Assembly: GCF_031157275.1 (NCBI RefSeq)
Contig: NZ_JAVIFW010000019.1
Location: 62,001-126,000 of the forward strand
DNA: 64,000 nucleotides
Source of the DNA: Streptomyces sp. LHD-70
Lineage (GTDB): Bacteria > Actinomycetota > Actinomycetes > Streptomycetales > Streptomycetaceae
Direction: 5' to 3'
Shown here: positions 8,837-17,912 of the stretch, piece after piece
Layout of the letters: each line of letters starts with the position of its first letter
Position numbering within the stretch: position 1 is the first letter of the stretch
Made by a program: the position numbers and the translations under genes
Notes under the pieces: model-generated
Databases searched by the model: none
What the model saw: only the letters and a program-made list of their open reading frames with translations
What the model was told of the DNA's origin: nothing

Positions 8837-10399
8837 CTAACGCACCAGCTCAGCCTCGCGTGCGTCACCGACCGACAGCGCATCGTCGACCGGCTCACCA
8901 CTCGCCGAAGCCAGCTCCGCTCCCGCCGCCCCCTCCACGTGCTGCGCCGGCAGAGCGAACATCAGCAGGAAGATCGCACCGAGCACCCCCGCGACCCACC
9001 ACAGCGCGTGCTGGAACGCGTCCGCGTACGCCGCGCCCACAGCAGTCGCGGCCAACGGCTCGTCGATGACGCCGAAGAACACCACCGACACCAGGCCGAG
9101 CCCGAGCGCATTGCCCATCTGCATCATGGTGTTGACCAGGCCGGACGCCGAACCGGCGTGCTCGCGCGGCACCTCCGACAGAACCGCGTCGGTCAGCGGC
9201 GCCACGATCAGGCCCATGCCGATGCCCATCACCACGAGCGGCAGCGCCATCTGCCAGGACGTGATGCCCTGCCCGTACCGCTCGGCCTCCCATATGTAGA
9301 GCACGACGCCGGCCGCCATGGTGATCGCGCCCGCCTGCAGCACCTTGCGTCCGAAGCGCGGCACGAGGCGCTGCACCGACATCCCGGCCGCCACGGACAC
9401 CGCGAGCGAGAACGGAATGCCCGTCGCCCCTGCGCGCAGCGGGCTCCAGCCGAGGCCGACCTGCATGTACAGCGTCCACACCAGGAAGAACACCCCGCTG
9501 ACCAGGCCGAACGTGAGCTGCACAGCAGCGCCCGCGGCGAAGCTCTTCACCTTGAACAGCGACAGCTCGATCAGCGGCGAACCGTCCTTGCGCGTCTTGT
9601 GCCGCTCGTACGCGACCAGTGCCGCGAACACCACGAGCGCGCCGCCCATCAACACGTACCCCCACAGCGGCCAGCCCAGCTCCCGGCCGCGCGTCAGCGG
9701 GTAGAGCAGCATGAGCAGACCGGCCACGACGAGCACGACGCCGATCGGGTCCAGGCGGAGCGCCTTCGGGGCCTTGGATTCGGTGATGAACTTCCGGCCG
9801 AGAAGCAGTCCGGCTATGCCCACCGGCAGGTTGATCAGGAAGATCGGGCGCCATTCGAGACCGAACAGGTTCCACTCGGTGAGCAGCGCGCCGAGCATCG
9901 GCCCCGACACCGCGCCGAGCCCGACGATCGCTCCGAACAGGCCGAAGACCTTGCCGCGTTCGTGCGCGGGGAAGGTGGCGTGCACGATCGACAGCACCTG
10001 GGGCACCATCAGCGCGGCCGTCGCCCCTTGCAGGATGCGTGAGCCGACCAGCATCTCCGGGTTCGCAGCGAATCCGCAGAGCGCCGAGGCCAGCGTGAAG
10101 CCGCCTATGCCGACGAGGAAGATCCGCTTCCGCCCGTAGATGTCGCCGAGCCGACCGCCCGTGATGAGGCCCGCGCCCATCGCGAGCGCGTAACCGGCAG
10201 TGATCCACTGGATCTGGCTGAACGAGGCGCCCTCGTCCGCCTGGATGGAGGGCAGGGCAATGTTCACGATCGTCACGTCGACGAGGTCCATGAACGCCGC
10301 CGTCATCACGATGGCCAGCGCGAACCAGCGCCGCCGATCGCTCGGCGCAGGCCCTGCGGCGGGTGCGGTCGTGGGTGAGGTGGGCGAGGTGGTCTTCAT
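8837..10399 (-). CDS. MFS drug exporter, DHA2 (14-TMS) family
   Basis: A 520-residue proton-driven exporter of the EmrB/QacA type. The ATG at 10399 is chosen because it precedes a short hydrophilic tail and the first helix; the longer frame adds unconserved sequence. Motif C-like and DHA2 features are visible: the helix-1 segment DLVDVTIVNIALPSIQ, then LGDIYGRKRIF (motif A) and the GPMLGALLTEW region. It is divergent from a WYL-domain regulator with only 62 bp between starts, so that regulator probably controls it. The substrate is unknown. Confidence 0.88.
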   Translation of the reverse strand: MKTTSPTSPTTAPAAGPAPSDRRRWFALAIVMTAAFMDLVDVTIVNIALPSIQADEGASFSQIQWITAGYALAMGAGLITGGRLGDIYGRKRIFLVGIGGFTLASALCGFAANPEMLVGSRILQGATAALMVPQVLSIVHATFPAHERGKVFGLFGAIVGLGAVSGPMLGALLTEWNLFGLEWRPIFLINLPVGIAGLLLGRKFITESKAPKALRLDPIGVVLVVAGLLMLLYPLTRGRELGWPLWGYVLMGGALVVFAALVAYERHKTRKDGSPLIELSLFKVKSFAAGAAVQLTFGLVSGVFFLVWTLYMQVGLGWSPLRAGATGIPFSLAVSVAAGMSVQRLVPRFGRKVLQAGAITMAAGVVLYIWEAERYGQGITSWQMALPLVVMGIGMGLIVAPLTDAVLSEVPREHAGSASGLVNTMMQMGNALGLGLVSVVFFGVIDEPLAATAVGAAYADAFQHALWWVAGVLGAIFLLMFALPAQHVEGAAGAELASASGEPVDDALSVGDAREAELVR

Positions 10400-10461
10400 G
10401 CGAGCGAAATTAGGTGGGATGTAGGACAGATGGTGGCCGCATTGGCGCCCATGATGGGTGC

Positions 10462-11457
10462 ATGACGACGGACACTCCGGCACGACTGCTGCAGCTCCTC
10501 TCTCTGCTTCAGACCCCGCGCGAGTGGCCCGGCGGCGAGCTCGCCGACCGGCTCGGTGTCTCCCGGCGCACCGTGCGGCGCGATATCGACCGGCTGCGCG
10601 AGCTCGGCTATCCGGTCCAGGCGACGCTGGGCACGGAGGGCGGTTACCGTCTCGCGGCCGGCAAGGCGATGCCTCCGCTCGTCCTCGACGACGAGGAGGC
10701 CGTCGCGATCGCCGTCGGCCTGCGGGCCGGCGCCGGCCACGCGGTGGAGGGCGTCGAGGAGGCGTCCGTACGCGCCCTCGCCAAGCTCGAACAGGTCCTT
10801 CCGTCTCGTCTCCGACATCGCGTCACCACCCTCCAGTCCGCCACAACTCCCTTGGTGTACGGGGCGGGTGACGGTGCGACGATCGCCCCCGAGACCCTCA
10901 CCGTGATCGCCTCGGCCACGACCGGCACCGAGAAGCTCCGCTTCCATTACTGCTCCGGCGACGGCACGGAGTCCCGCCGCCAGGTCGAGCCCTACCGCCT
11001 GGTCTCGACGGGCCGCCGCTGGTACCTCGTGGCGTACGACCTGGAGCGCGAGGCCTGGCGCACCTTCCGCGTCGACCGCCTCACCGAACCCTTCGCGACG
11101 GGTGCCCGCTTCAGCCCACGCCCCCTCCCGGAGGGCGACGCGGCGGAGTTCACCCGCCGCGCGATGCGGCGCGGTGGCCAGCCCTCGTACGAGCTCGACG
11201 TGACGTTCGCCGCCCCGGCGGAGCTGATCGCGCCCCGCATCCCCGCCGGTCTGGGCACCCCGACCCCGGAGGGCCCGGACAGCTGCCGTCTGCGCACCAC
11301 AGTCTCGGACGCCATCGAGTGGCTGGCGGCCCGCCTCTCCCTGATGGGCGTGGACTTCACCATCCACGGCCCACCTGAACTGACCGACCACGTACGGGAG
11401 TTGGGTGCTCGACTCAGCAGAGCGGCGGGCAGCGGGGGTGGCCCGTCGGCGGGGTAG
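10462..11457 (+). CDS. HTH-WYL transcriptional regulator
   Basis: A 331-residue regulator starting at the ATG at 10462. Residues about 5-60 form a DeoR/HTH_11 winged helix (LADRLGVSRRTVRRDIDRLRELGYPV). The middle is a WYL domain (VEPYRLVSTGRRWYLVAYDLEREAWRTFRVDRL), a ligand- or nucleic-acid-sensing module. The C-terminal part matches the WCX extension. Its divergence from the MFS gene and the very short intergenic region suggest mutual or autoregulation. Confidence 0.88.
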   Translation: MTTDTPARLLQLLSLLQTPREWPGGELADRLGVSRRTVRRDIDRLRELGYPVQATLGTEGGYRLAAGKAMPPLVLDDEEAVAIAVGLRAGAGHAVEGVEEASVRALAKLEQVLPSRLRHRVTTLQSATTPLVYGAGDGATIAPETLTVIASATTGTEKLRFHYCSGDGTESRRQVEPYRLVSTGRRWYLVAYDLEREAWRTFRVDRLTEPFATGARFSPRPLPEGDAAEFTRRAMRRGGQPSYELDVTFAAPAELIAPRIPAGLGTPTPEGPDSCRLRTTVSDAIEWLAARLSLMGVDFTIHGPPELTDHVRELGARLSRAAGSGGGPSAG

Positions 11458-11881
11458 GTCGGCGACCGTCAGCGGACATGTGCGGCCGGGGAGGCCGGAC
11501 CGCTGGGCGAGCCAGTCCAGTTGGCTTCGGTCCGGCGCGGCCGGTCGGGTCGGCACCGGGCGGTCAGCCTGTCCGGTCGGCCAAGTCCGGCGACCGACCA
11601 GTCCGGCTAGTCCGACCCGGGTCCCGTTGGGTCAGTTCGGCCGGTTGAGCCAGATCGGTCGCCCCATCATCAAACGCCCGGCGGGCCGAGCTACCGAGGC
11701 CCCGCCGCAGGCCGAGTCACAGAGGCCCCGTCACAGGCGGAGCCACGCAGGCCCCGTCACAGGCGGAGCCACGCAGGCCCCGACAAGAGTGAGCCCCGGC
11801 GCCACGGGGGAACGGCGCCGGGACTCGGCCTTGGGGTGAGCGAGGCGGGTACCCAGTGGGCTGTAGGCCGCCCCACTTCTC
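11458..11881. other. 424-bp gene-free stretch between the WYL regulator and hrdD
   Basis: I see no gene here. The left half (about 11480-11640) consists of degenerate copies of GTCCGG/CGGTCGG words. The right half holds the 26-bp tandem repeat listed separately. Both flanking genes end here, so it is a convergent intergenic spacer. Confidence 0.6.
11698..11785. repeat. 26-bp tandem repeat, about 3.4 copies
   Basis: The unit starts GGCCCCGTCACAGGCGGAG and ends CCACGCA. Two perfect copies (11724-11749 and 11750-11775) are flanked by a diverged copy on the left (from 11698) and a truncated one on the right. It lies between convergent genes. Confidence 0.8.
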
Positions 11882-12898
11882 TCACGCCGCCGCGTCGAAC
11901 CCCGTGTCCCGGGCGAGCCGCTTCAGTTCGAGGAGCGCGTGCTTCTCGATCTGACGGATCCGCTCACGCGTGAGGCCGTGCTCCTTGCCGACCTCGGTGA
12001 GGGTCCGCTCACGGCCGTCCTCTATGCCGTACCGCATCTTGATGATGGACGCCGTCCGCTGGTCGAGCCGGCCTATGAGGTCATCGAGCTCCTCACTGCG
12101 CAGCAGCGTCAGCACGGACTGCTCGGGCGAGACGGCAGAGGTGTCCTCGAGGAGGTCACCGAACTGGGTGTCGCCGTCGTCGTCCACCGACATGTTCAGC
12201 GAGACCGGGTCGCGAGCCCAGTCCAGGACGTCGGCGACACGCTCCGGCGTGGAGCCGAGCTCGGCGGCGATCTCGGTGTGCTCCGGGTCCCGGCCGTTCT
12301 CGCGGTTGAACTCGCGCTGCACCCGGCGGATCCGGCCAAGCTCCTCGACCAAGTGGACGGGAAGGCGGATCGTGCGGGACTGGTCGGCGATGGATCGGGT
12401 GATGGCCTGACGGATCCACCACGTCGCGTACGTCGAGAACTTGAAGCCCTTGCGGTAGTCGAACTTCTCGACGGCGCGCACCAGTCCGGCGTTGCCCTCC
12501 TGGATCAGGTCAAGGAGGGGCAGGCCGCTGCGCGGGTAGCGACGGGCCACCGCGACGACCAGGCGAAGGTTGGAGCGGATGAAGATGTCCTTGGCGCGCT
12601 CACTGTCGGCGACGAGCGCCTCGAGTTCCTCGCGGCTCGCACCCTCGGCTGCCTTGCTCTGCTCGTCGACGTCGCCGTCGAGGATCTTCTGGGCGTAGAC
12701 CCCTGCCTCGATCACCTGCGACAGCTCGACCTCGCGAGCGGCGTCCAGCAGAGGCGTGCGGGCGATCTCGTCGAGATACATGCCGACCAGGTCGCGGTCG
12801 GCGATCTCCCCGCCTACGGCGCGAACACTGCTTGCCGCGTCGGTCTTGCCGGCCGATCCGGCTGCAGACTTACGACGGGCGACGGCACGGGTTGCCAT
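11882..12898 (-). CDS. hrdD: RNA polymerase principal-like sigma factor HrdD
   Basis: A 338-residue group 2 sigma factor. Region 1.2 (DLVGMYLDEIARTPLLDAAREVEL) is present but the long region 1.1 of HrdB is not. Regions 2.1-2.4 are intact (RSGLPLLDLIQEGNAGL, FKFSTYATWWIRQAITR), as are region 3 and region 4.2 (TLTEVGKEHGLTRERIRQIE). The identification as hrdD rests on length, on the MATRAVARR start and on neighbours: the order fru operon, MFS genes, hrdD resembles the S. coelicolor SCO3195-SCO3202 area as I remember it. The ATG at 12898 is preceded by GGGAG. A sigma-R-type promoter upstream supports the call, because hrdD is a known sigma-R target. Confidence 0.88.
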   Translation of the reverse strand: MATRAVARRKSAAGSAGKTDAASSVRAVGGEIADRDLVGMYLDEIARTPLLDAAREVELSQVIEAGVYAQKILDGDVDEQSKAAEGASREELEALVADSERAKDIFIRSNLRLVVAVARRYPRSGLPLLDLIQEGNAGLVRAVEKFDYRKGFKFSTYATWWIRQAITRSIADQSRTIRLPVHLVEELGRIRRVQREFNRENGRDPEHTEIAAELGSTPERVADVLDWARDPVSLNMSVDDDGDTQFGDLLEDTSAVSPEQSVLTLLRSEELDDLIGRLDQRTASIIKMRYGIEDGRERTLTEVGKEHGLTRERIRQIEKHALLELKRLARDTGFDAAA

Positions 12899-13018
12899 GC
12901 GTGCTCCCTTGCGTTGAGTGGGTCGGCAGTTCTGACGGGGCTCCGCGGTCCGGGGCGGGGATCCACGGCGGCCGTGGCGAAGAGCACACCGTCCGGGTGC
13001 CCTGCATCCGATGGAAAC

Positions 13019-13044
13019 AACGACTGGAATCCGGACAGAATTCC
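13019..13044 (-). promoter_or_regulatory. Sigma-R-type promoter of hrdD
   Basis: On the minus strand GGAAT (13044-13040), exactly 18 bases, then GTT (13021-13019). This matches the GGAAT-N18-GTT consensus of the thiol-oxidative-stress sigma factor SigR. It lies about 120 bases before the hrdD ATG and would link hrdD to disulfide stress. Confidence 0.75.
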
Positions 13045-13110
13045 CAAGCCGCTCAACAATTTTCCTGATCTTGCAGTACCCTGTGCCGCCACCAAGGAGG
13101 CGAGACGTCG

Positions 13111-13635
13111 ATGGAGCCGACAGCGGTGCAGGTCAGGCCGGGTACCGAAGGCGACCTCGACCCCCTCACGGAGATCTACAACCACTACGTCCGTGAGACC
13201 GCCATCACGTTCGACACGGTGCCTTTCACGCCCGAGGAACGCCTGCCATGGCTGCGCTCCCACCCTGAAGACGGCCGTCACCGTCTCCTGGTTGCGCAGC
13301 AAGCTTCGGGTTCCCCGATTCTGGGGTACGCAACCAGCAGCGCCTTCCGCCCGAAGCCGGCCTACGAGACATCCGTCGAAGTCTCGGTCTACCTCACTCC
13401 GGACGCCGCCGGGCGCGGCGTGGGCGCTCTGCTTTACACGGCTCTCTTCGACGCCCTGTCCACCGAGGACGTCCACCGCGCATACGCGGGCATCGCCCTG
13501 CCCAATGCGCCATCGGTCCACCTCCATGAACGCTTCGGCTTCCGGCACGTGGGGACGTACGCGGAAGTGGGTCGCAAGTTCGATCGGTACTGGGACGTGG
13601 CCTGGTACGAGAAGCGCCTCGGCCCCGACTGCTGA
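13111..13635 (+). CDS. GNAT acetyltransferase, phosphinothricin acetyltransferase-like
   Basis: A 174-residue single-domain GNAT enzyme of the PAT/Bar subgroup, transferring acetyl from acetyl-CoA to an amino group. PAT-like signatures include EIYNHYVRETAITFDTVPFTPEER near the N-terminus, VEVSVYLTPDAAGRGVGALLYTAL (acetyl-CoA-binding motif A, about 90-113) and HERFGFRHVGTYAEVGRKFDRYWDV in the C-terminal half. The ATG at 13111 has AAGGAGG about 11 bases upstream. Members act on phosphinothricin, methionine sulfoximine or other amino acids; the substrate is not decidable here. Confidence 0.85.
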   Translation: MEPTAVQVRPGTEGDLDPLTEIYNHYVRETAITFDTVPFTPEERLPWLRSHPEDGRHRLLVAQQASGSPILGYATSSAFRPKPAYETSVEVSVYLTPDAAGRGVGALLYTALFDALSTEDVHRAYAGIALPNAPSVHLHERFGFRHVGTYAEVGRKFDRYWDVAWYEKRLGPDC

Positions 13636-13837
13636 CGAGCCTGCCACGGCCGACGGGCCTTCGGGGCGCGGAAACGGTTCGCCCTCACTCGAACGCGTGA
13701 ACCAATTCCGGAAGTCTGTCGTCCGCTGCCGCGAGCTTCCTACGGTGCGAGAGCCGCTTGCTTCCCGAGCAAGCGCTCCCCCTCACGACAGGAGGCACCG
13801 CCATGCCCGCTCGCCCGCTCACCTGCCCGCCCGCTGC

Positions 13838-14623
13838 TCAGCCGAACTGCACCGACCTCTTGGCCAGCCCCATCCAGAAGCCGTCGATGACCGAGCGCTG
13901 CGCGCCGAGTTCACCGGTCGCGTCGGCGGCCCCCATCGCCACGAAGAGCGGGGCGAAGTGTTCCGTGCGCGGGTGCGCGAGCTGCCCCGCGGGCGACTTG
14001 TGCGGGAAGTCGAGAAGAGCGTCCACGTCCTGCGCGTCCAGCGCCTCGCGCCCCCAGGCGTCGAACTCCGCCGACCAGGACGGCACGCCACCCTGCCGAA
14101 GCGCGGCCAGGTTATGGGTGAAGAACCCGCTACCCACGATCAGGACGCCCGCGTCGCGCAGCGGGGCGAGCTTGCGCCCGATCTCCATCAGGCGCTGCGG
14201 GTCGAGCGTGGGCAGAGAGATCTGCAGGACCGGGACGTCTGCGTCGGGGTACATCTCGACGAGCGGGACATAGGCGCCATGATCGAGGCCGCGATCCTCG
14301 ATGTCCTGGACGGGCGTGCCGGCGCTGCGCAGCAACTTGCGTACGGAGTCGGCGAGTTCAGGAGCCCCGGGCGCGGCGTACCGCACCTGGTAGTAGTGCT
14401 CGGGGAAGCCCCAGAAGTCATAGACGAGAGGCACGGTCTCGGTTGCGCCGAGGGCGAGCGGGGCCTCCTCCCAGTGCGCGGAGACCATCAGTACGGCCTT
14501 GGGGCGCGGAAGGTCGGCCGACCAGGCGGCGAGCTGTCCGGGCCACAGGGCGTCGTCGGCGAGCGGCGGCGCACCGTGACTGAGATAGAGGGCGGGCATG
14601 CGCTCCGGGGCGGCGGCGTTCAT
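13838..14623 (-). CDS. Class III extradiol dioxygenase (LigB/DODA-type)
   Basis: A 261-residue protein of the 4,5-DOPA-extradiol-dioxygenase/YgiD family: iron-dependent ring-cleaving enzymes acting on catechols. Candidate metal and catalytic His residues are in LYLSHGAPPL (near the N-terminus), MVSAHWEE, RGLDHGAYVPL and SGFFTHNL. The ATG at 14623 has AGGAG five bases upstream; the longer frame to 14728 runs through the operator region and is rejected. It is divergent from a MarR regulator across two matched palindromes, so it is very likely repressed by that regulator in response to a phenolic ligand. Confidence 0.88.
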   Translation of the reverse strand: MNAAAPERMPALYLSHGAPPLADDALWPGQLAAWSADLPRPKAVLMVSAHWEEAPLALGATETVPLVYDFWGFPEHYYQVRYAAPGAPELADSVRKLLRSAGTPVQDIEDRGLDHGAYVPLVEMYPDADVPVLQISLPTLDPQRLMEIGRKLAPLRDAGVLIVGSGFFTHNLAALRQGGVPSWSAEFDAWGREALDAQDVDALLDFPHKSPAGQLAHPRTEHFAPLFVAMGAADATGELGAQRSVIDGFWMGLAKRSVQFG

Positions 14624-14714
14624 GACGGCTCCTGACACTCGCGCGGACGTGATCGGCGGGGCGGGTACGCGCAGGTGGGTGGGCGTGCCCGACGGGCTCG
14701 AAGCAGACAAGCAA

Positions 14715-14770
14715 GCTTGAAGGTTCAAGCTCCTACTTCGGACGGTACGTTATGTTTGTTGAAGTTTCAA
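14715..14770. promoter_or_regulatory. Twin MarR operators and divergent promoters
   Basis: Two palindromes share the core TTGAA-N2-TTCAA: GCTTGAAGGTTCAAGC (14715-14730) and TTGAAGTTTCAA (14759-14770). Their centres are 42 bp apart, about four helical turns. A leftward promoter fits exactly: TTGAAA (14770-14765), 17-base spacer, TACCGT (14747-14742), with its -35 inside the second palindrome and the first palindrome just past the start site. A rightward TTCAAG-N16-TACGTT also fits. Confidence 0.8.
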
Positions 14771-14794
14771 GAATAGGCTCCGTAGAGTGGGCTT

Positions 14795-15295
14795 ATGACG
14801 ACGCACAACGAGGACACGCGCTGGCTCGACGACGAGGAACAGCGCACCTGGCGGGCGTACCTGCACGCCACCATGCTCCTCGAGGACCATCTCGACCGAC
14901 AGCTGCAGCGCGACGCCAAGATGCCGCACGTCTACTACGGACTGCTCGTCCAGCTCTCCCAGGCACCGCGCCGTCGGATGCGCATGACCGAGCTCGCGCG
15001 GAACGCGAAGATCACCCGCTCCCGGCTCTCCCACGCCGTCGCGCGACTCGAACAGCACGGCTGGGTGCGCCGCGAGGACTGCCCCTCCGACAAGCGAGGC
15101 CAGAACGCGATCCTCACGGACGCGGGATACGAGGTGCTGGAGCAGTCGGCGCCCGGTCATGTGGCCGCCGTACGCCAGGCGATCTTCGACCGGCTCACCG
15201 CCGAACAGCAGAAATCCCTCGGCGAGATCATGCGGATCATCGCGGAGGGACTTCAGCCGAACGAGGCGGGTGCCGATCTGCCCTGGCTCAGGTGA
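14795..15295 (+). CDS. MarR-family transcriptional regulator
   Basis: A 166-residue MarR protein with the winged helix-turn-helix (MRMTELARNAKITRSRLSHAVARLEQHGWVRREDCPSDKRGQNAILTDAG, about 62-111) flanked by dimerisation helices. It is divergent from the dioxygenase gene and separated from it by paired palindromes, the arrangement expected for autoregulation and control of the dioxygenase by a phenolic ligand. It converges on the MFS gene that follows. Confidence 0.92.
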   Translation: MTTHNEDTRWLDDEEQRTWRAYLHATMLLEDHLDRQLQRDAKMPHVYYGLLVQLSQAPRRRMRMTELARNAKITRSRLSHAVARLEQHGWVRREDCPSDKRGQNAILTDAGYEVLEQSAPGHVAAVRQAIFDRLTAEQQKSLGEIMRIIAEGLQPNEAGADLPWLR

Positions 15296-15325
15296 CGACC
15301 TGGGCCGTCGTGCGGGCCGGGCCGG

Positions 15326-16933
15326 TCAGTGGGCGATCACCGGGACTCGCACCTCGGCCTCCTCGTCCGCACCGGCGGCGTCGCTCTTGGCCACCGGCGT
15401 ACCGCCCTGGTGGCCGGTGGTGATGAAGGTCAGAGCGATGCTCGCGGAGATCACGAGGATGCCGACCGCCCACCAGATCGCGCTGGTGTAGCCGTCCACC
15501 ATGGCCTGCGCCTGGAGCAGCTTCTGCGCGGCCGGAGTCGTCGCGTCCGCCGCGTGGGCGGTCAGGTAGGCCGTGGTGGCGGAGGCGGCGATGGTGTTGA
15601 GGAGTGCCGTGCCGATCGCGCCGCCGACCTGCTGCGAGGTGTTGACCATCGCGGAGGCGACACCGGCGTCGCGTGCCTCGACGCCGTGGGTGGCCAGTGA
15701 CATGGCGGGCATGAAGGCCGTACCCATGCCGAGGCCGAGCAGCAGCTGCGCCGGCAGGATCAGGCCCGCGTACGACGTGCCGATCTCCAGCTGGGTCAGC
15801 AGCAGCATGCCGAGGGCGGCGACGAGGAAGCCGGGGCCCATCAGCAGACGCGGGGGCACGCGGGTCATCAGGCGGGCGCCGATCTGCGTGGAGCCCGTGA
15901 TCATGCCGACGATCATCGGCAGGAAGGCGAAGCCGGTCATCACGGGCGAGTAGCCCTTCACGACCTGCAAGTAGTAGGTGAGGAAGAGGAACAGGCCGAA
16001 CATCGCGATCACCGCGAGACCCAGCGACAGGTAGACACCGCCGCGGTTCCGGTCCGTCAGCACCCGCAGCGGCAGCAGCGGCGCCTTAACCCGGGACTCG
16101 ACCAGCAGGAAGGAGGCGAGGAGCACGGCCGAGCCGACGAACAGGCCGATGGTCGTGGCGTCGGACCAGCCCTCGGACTCGGCGCGAGTGAAGCCGTACA
16201 CCAGAGCCACCAGGCCGAGCGTCGAGAGCACGACTCCGGGGATGTCGAGAGGAGAACGGTTGCGGGAACCGGCCGGCTCACGGATGACGAAGTACGCGCC
16301 CACGGCGGCGACGACGGCGAACGGAATGTTCACGAAGAACGTCCAGCGCCAGTCCAGGTACTCCGTGAGGAAGCCACCGAGGATGAGACCCACGGCGCCA
16401 CCGCCACCGGCGATCGCACCGTAGATACCGAAGGCCTTGGCGCGCTCCTTGGCGTCGGTGAACATCACCGCGAGCAGCGACAGCGCGGCGGGCGCGAGCA
16501 GTGCGCCGAAAACGCCCTGCAGGGCACGAGCGCCCAGCATCATCGCCTCACTGGTCGCGGCACCACCGAGCGCGGACGCCCCGGCGAAGCCGATCAGGCC
16601 GGTGACGAAGGTGCGCTTGCGGCCCCACAGGTCGGCGACGCGACCGCCGAACAGCAGCAGCCCGCCGAAGGCGAGGGCGTAGGCCGTGATGACCCACTGC
16701 CGGTTGCCGTCGGAGATGCCGAGGTCCTGCTGGGCGGAGGGCAGGGCGATGTTCACGATGGTCGCGTCCAGGACGACCATGAGCTGGGCGAGCGCGATGA
16801 AGACGAGGGCTCTCCAGCGCGTGGGGTCGGGGCCGGTATCAGGGATGCCGCGGTCAGGGGTGCGGCGGTCAGAGATTCCACGGCGGTCGGAGGTACCGCT
16901 TCTTGCAGATATGGAAGGTGCTGCTTCGGACAT
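15326..16933 (-). CDS. MFS exporter, DHA2 (EmrB/QacA) family
   Basis: A 535-residue 14-helix exporter. The ATG at 16933 is chosen for the GAGGTGGG seven bases upstream; an in-frame GTG four codons earlier is less likely. The N-terminal 40 residues are hydrophilic and repeat-like (RSGTSDRRGISDRRTPDRGIPD). Helix 1 carries QLMVVLDATIVNIALPSAQQDL, motif A is VADLWGRKRTFVTG, and motif C lies in LILGGFLTEYLDWRWTFFVNIP. It lies downstream of a TetR gene on the same strand and is probably under its control. The substrate is unknown. Confidence 0.88.
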   Translation of the reverse strand: MSEAAPSISARSGTSDRRGISDRRTPDRGIPDTGPDPTRWRALVFIALAQLMVVLDATIVNIALPSAQQDLGISDGNRQWVITAYALAFGGLLLFGGRVADLWGRKRTFVTGLIGFAGASALGGAATSEAMMLGARALQGVFGALLAPAALSLLAVMFTDAKERAKAFGIYGAIAGGGGAVGLILGGFLTEYLDWRWTFFVNIPFAVVAAVGAYFVIREPAGSRNRSPLDIPGVVLSTLGLVALVYGFTRAESEGWSDATTIGLFVGSAVLLASFLLVESRVKAPLLPLRVLTDRNRGGVYLSLGLAVIAMFGLFLFLTYYLQVVKGYSPVMTGFAFLPMIVGMITGSTQIGARLMTRVPPRLLMGPGFLVAALGMLLLTQLEIGTSYAGLILPAQLLLGLGMGTAFMPAMSLATHGVEARDAGVASAMVNTSQQVGGAIGTALLNTIAASATTAYLTAHAADATTPAAQKLLQAQAMVDGYTSAIWWAVGILVISASIALTFITTGHQGGTPVAKSDAAGADEEAEVRVPVIAH

Positions 16934-17258
16934 GGGGGTACCCACCTCGGGACTTCGGTGTCGACGGACTGGGAGAGACGTCTGCGCTCGTCACGCGCGG
17001 AAGACGCCTACGCCCGTCGGATCGGAACCCGGCTCGGGAGCGAGCCGGTGAAGGGACGAGTAACTGCGAAAAGCGTGCAACCTCAAGCAAGCTCGAGGTC
17101 AAACGGCGATCTCGGGATTGAGGCCAGGTGGCCAGGTGGCCAAGAAGCCAGGTCGGGTCGGGAGGCCAGAAGGTCAGGTCAGACGGCCAGGTCAGACGAT
17201 CAGGCCAGACGGCCAGGTCAGGCGGACAGAGGATCAGAAGGTCAGAAGGTCAGAAGGT
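16934..17258. repeat. Upstream region of the MFS gene with short tandem repeats
   Basis: No gene is supported in this 325-bp stretch. From about 17125 to 17260 it consists of interleaved short repeats built on CAGGTCAGACGGC and AGAAGGTC, running up to the TetR stop codon. The segment next to the MFS start should hold its promoter, but I cannot assign one. Confidence 0.55.
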
Positions 17259-17912
17259 TCATGCGGGGCGGCGGAGGTCCTCCAACGTCGCGGCGCTGCC
17301 GGGGAGTTCGGAACGGGCCGGGGTCTGCAGACCGTCGAGGAACAGCTGCAGATGCCGGTGCACGAACTGGTCGAAGTCCGTGCAGTCGCTGCCCGGCAGG
17401 GGCCTGGTGAGCTGGGAGAGCGCGACGAGCAGATCACCGACGGCGATGTCGGTACGCAACTGCCCTGCGGCGCGCGCCCGTTCCATGACCTCCTCGACCT
17501 GCCGCTCCAGGCGACGCCTGGAACCGTCGAGGTCGGGGTGGTCCTTGTCGAAGGTGCCGGAGAGCATCGGACACAGCGCGCCGATCCGCTCGTCCGCCGC
17601 GGCATGCACGAAGCGGCGCAGCGCCTGGAAGGCGTCCGCCTCCTCGGCGAGCGCTTCTTCGGCCCGCTCGGAGGTGCGGTCCATCACCGAGCAGACGACT
17701 TCGCGGATCAGTACGGAGCGGTCGGCGAAGTTGCGGTAGACCGTGGCGTTGCCGACTCCGGCGCGGCGGGCGACCTCATCGAGCGGCACCTCGGGGCCGA
17801 ACTCGACGAACATCTCCCGCGCAGCGCCGACGATCCGCTCCCGGTTCCGCAGCGCATCGGCGCGCGGACGCGGCATGCGGCGCGGCTGCTTCGACGCGGT
17901 GTCGACGTCCAC
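17259..17912 (-). CDS. TetR-family transcriptional regulator
   Basis: A 217-residue TetR repressor. The N-terminal DNA-binding domain is clear (RNRERIVGAAREMFVEFGPEVPLDEVARRAGVGNATVYRNFADRSVLIREVV) and a TetR_C-like ligand domain follows. The GTG at 17912 is chosen because GAGGAG lies seven bases upstream; an ATG 12 codons later also precedes the fold. It likely controls the MFS exporter downstream on the same strand, and perhaps itself through the inverted repeats upstream. Confidence 0.88.
   Translation of the reverse strand: MDVDTASKQPRRMPRPRADALRNRERIVGAAREMFVEFGPEVPLDEVARRAGVGNATVYRNFADRSVLIREVVCSVMDRTSERAEEALAEEADAFQALRRFVHAAADERIGALCPMLSGTFDKDHPDLDGSRRRLERQVEEVMERARAAGQLRTDIAVGDLLVALSQLTRPLPGSDCTDFDQFVHRHLQLFLDGLQTPARSELPGSAATLEDLRRPA

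Noticed and set aside
11939..14635. 898-codon plus-strand frame spanning hrdD, the GNAT gene and the dioxygenase
   Set aside because: It crosses three well-supported genes and has no recognisable domain; a product of high GC.
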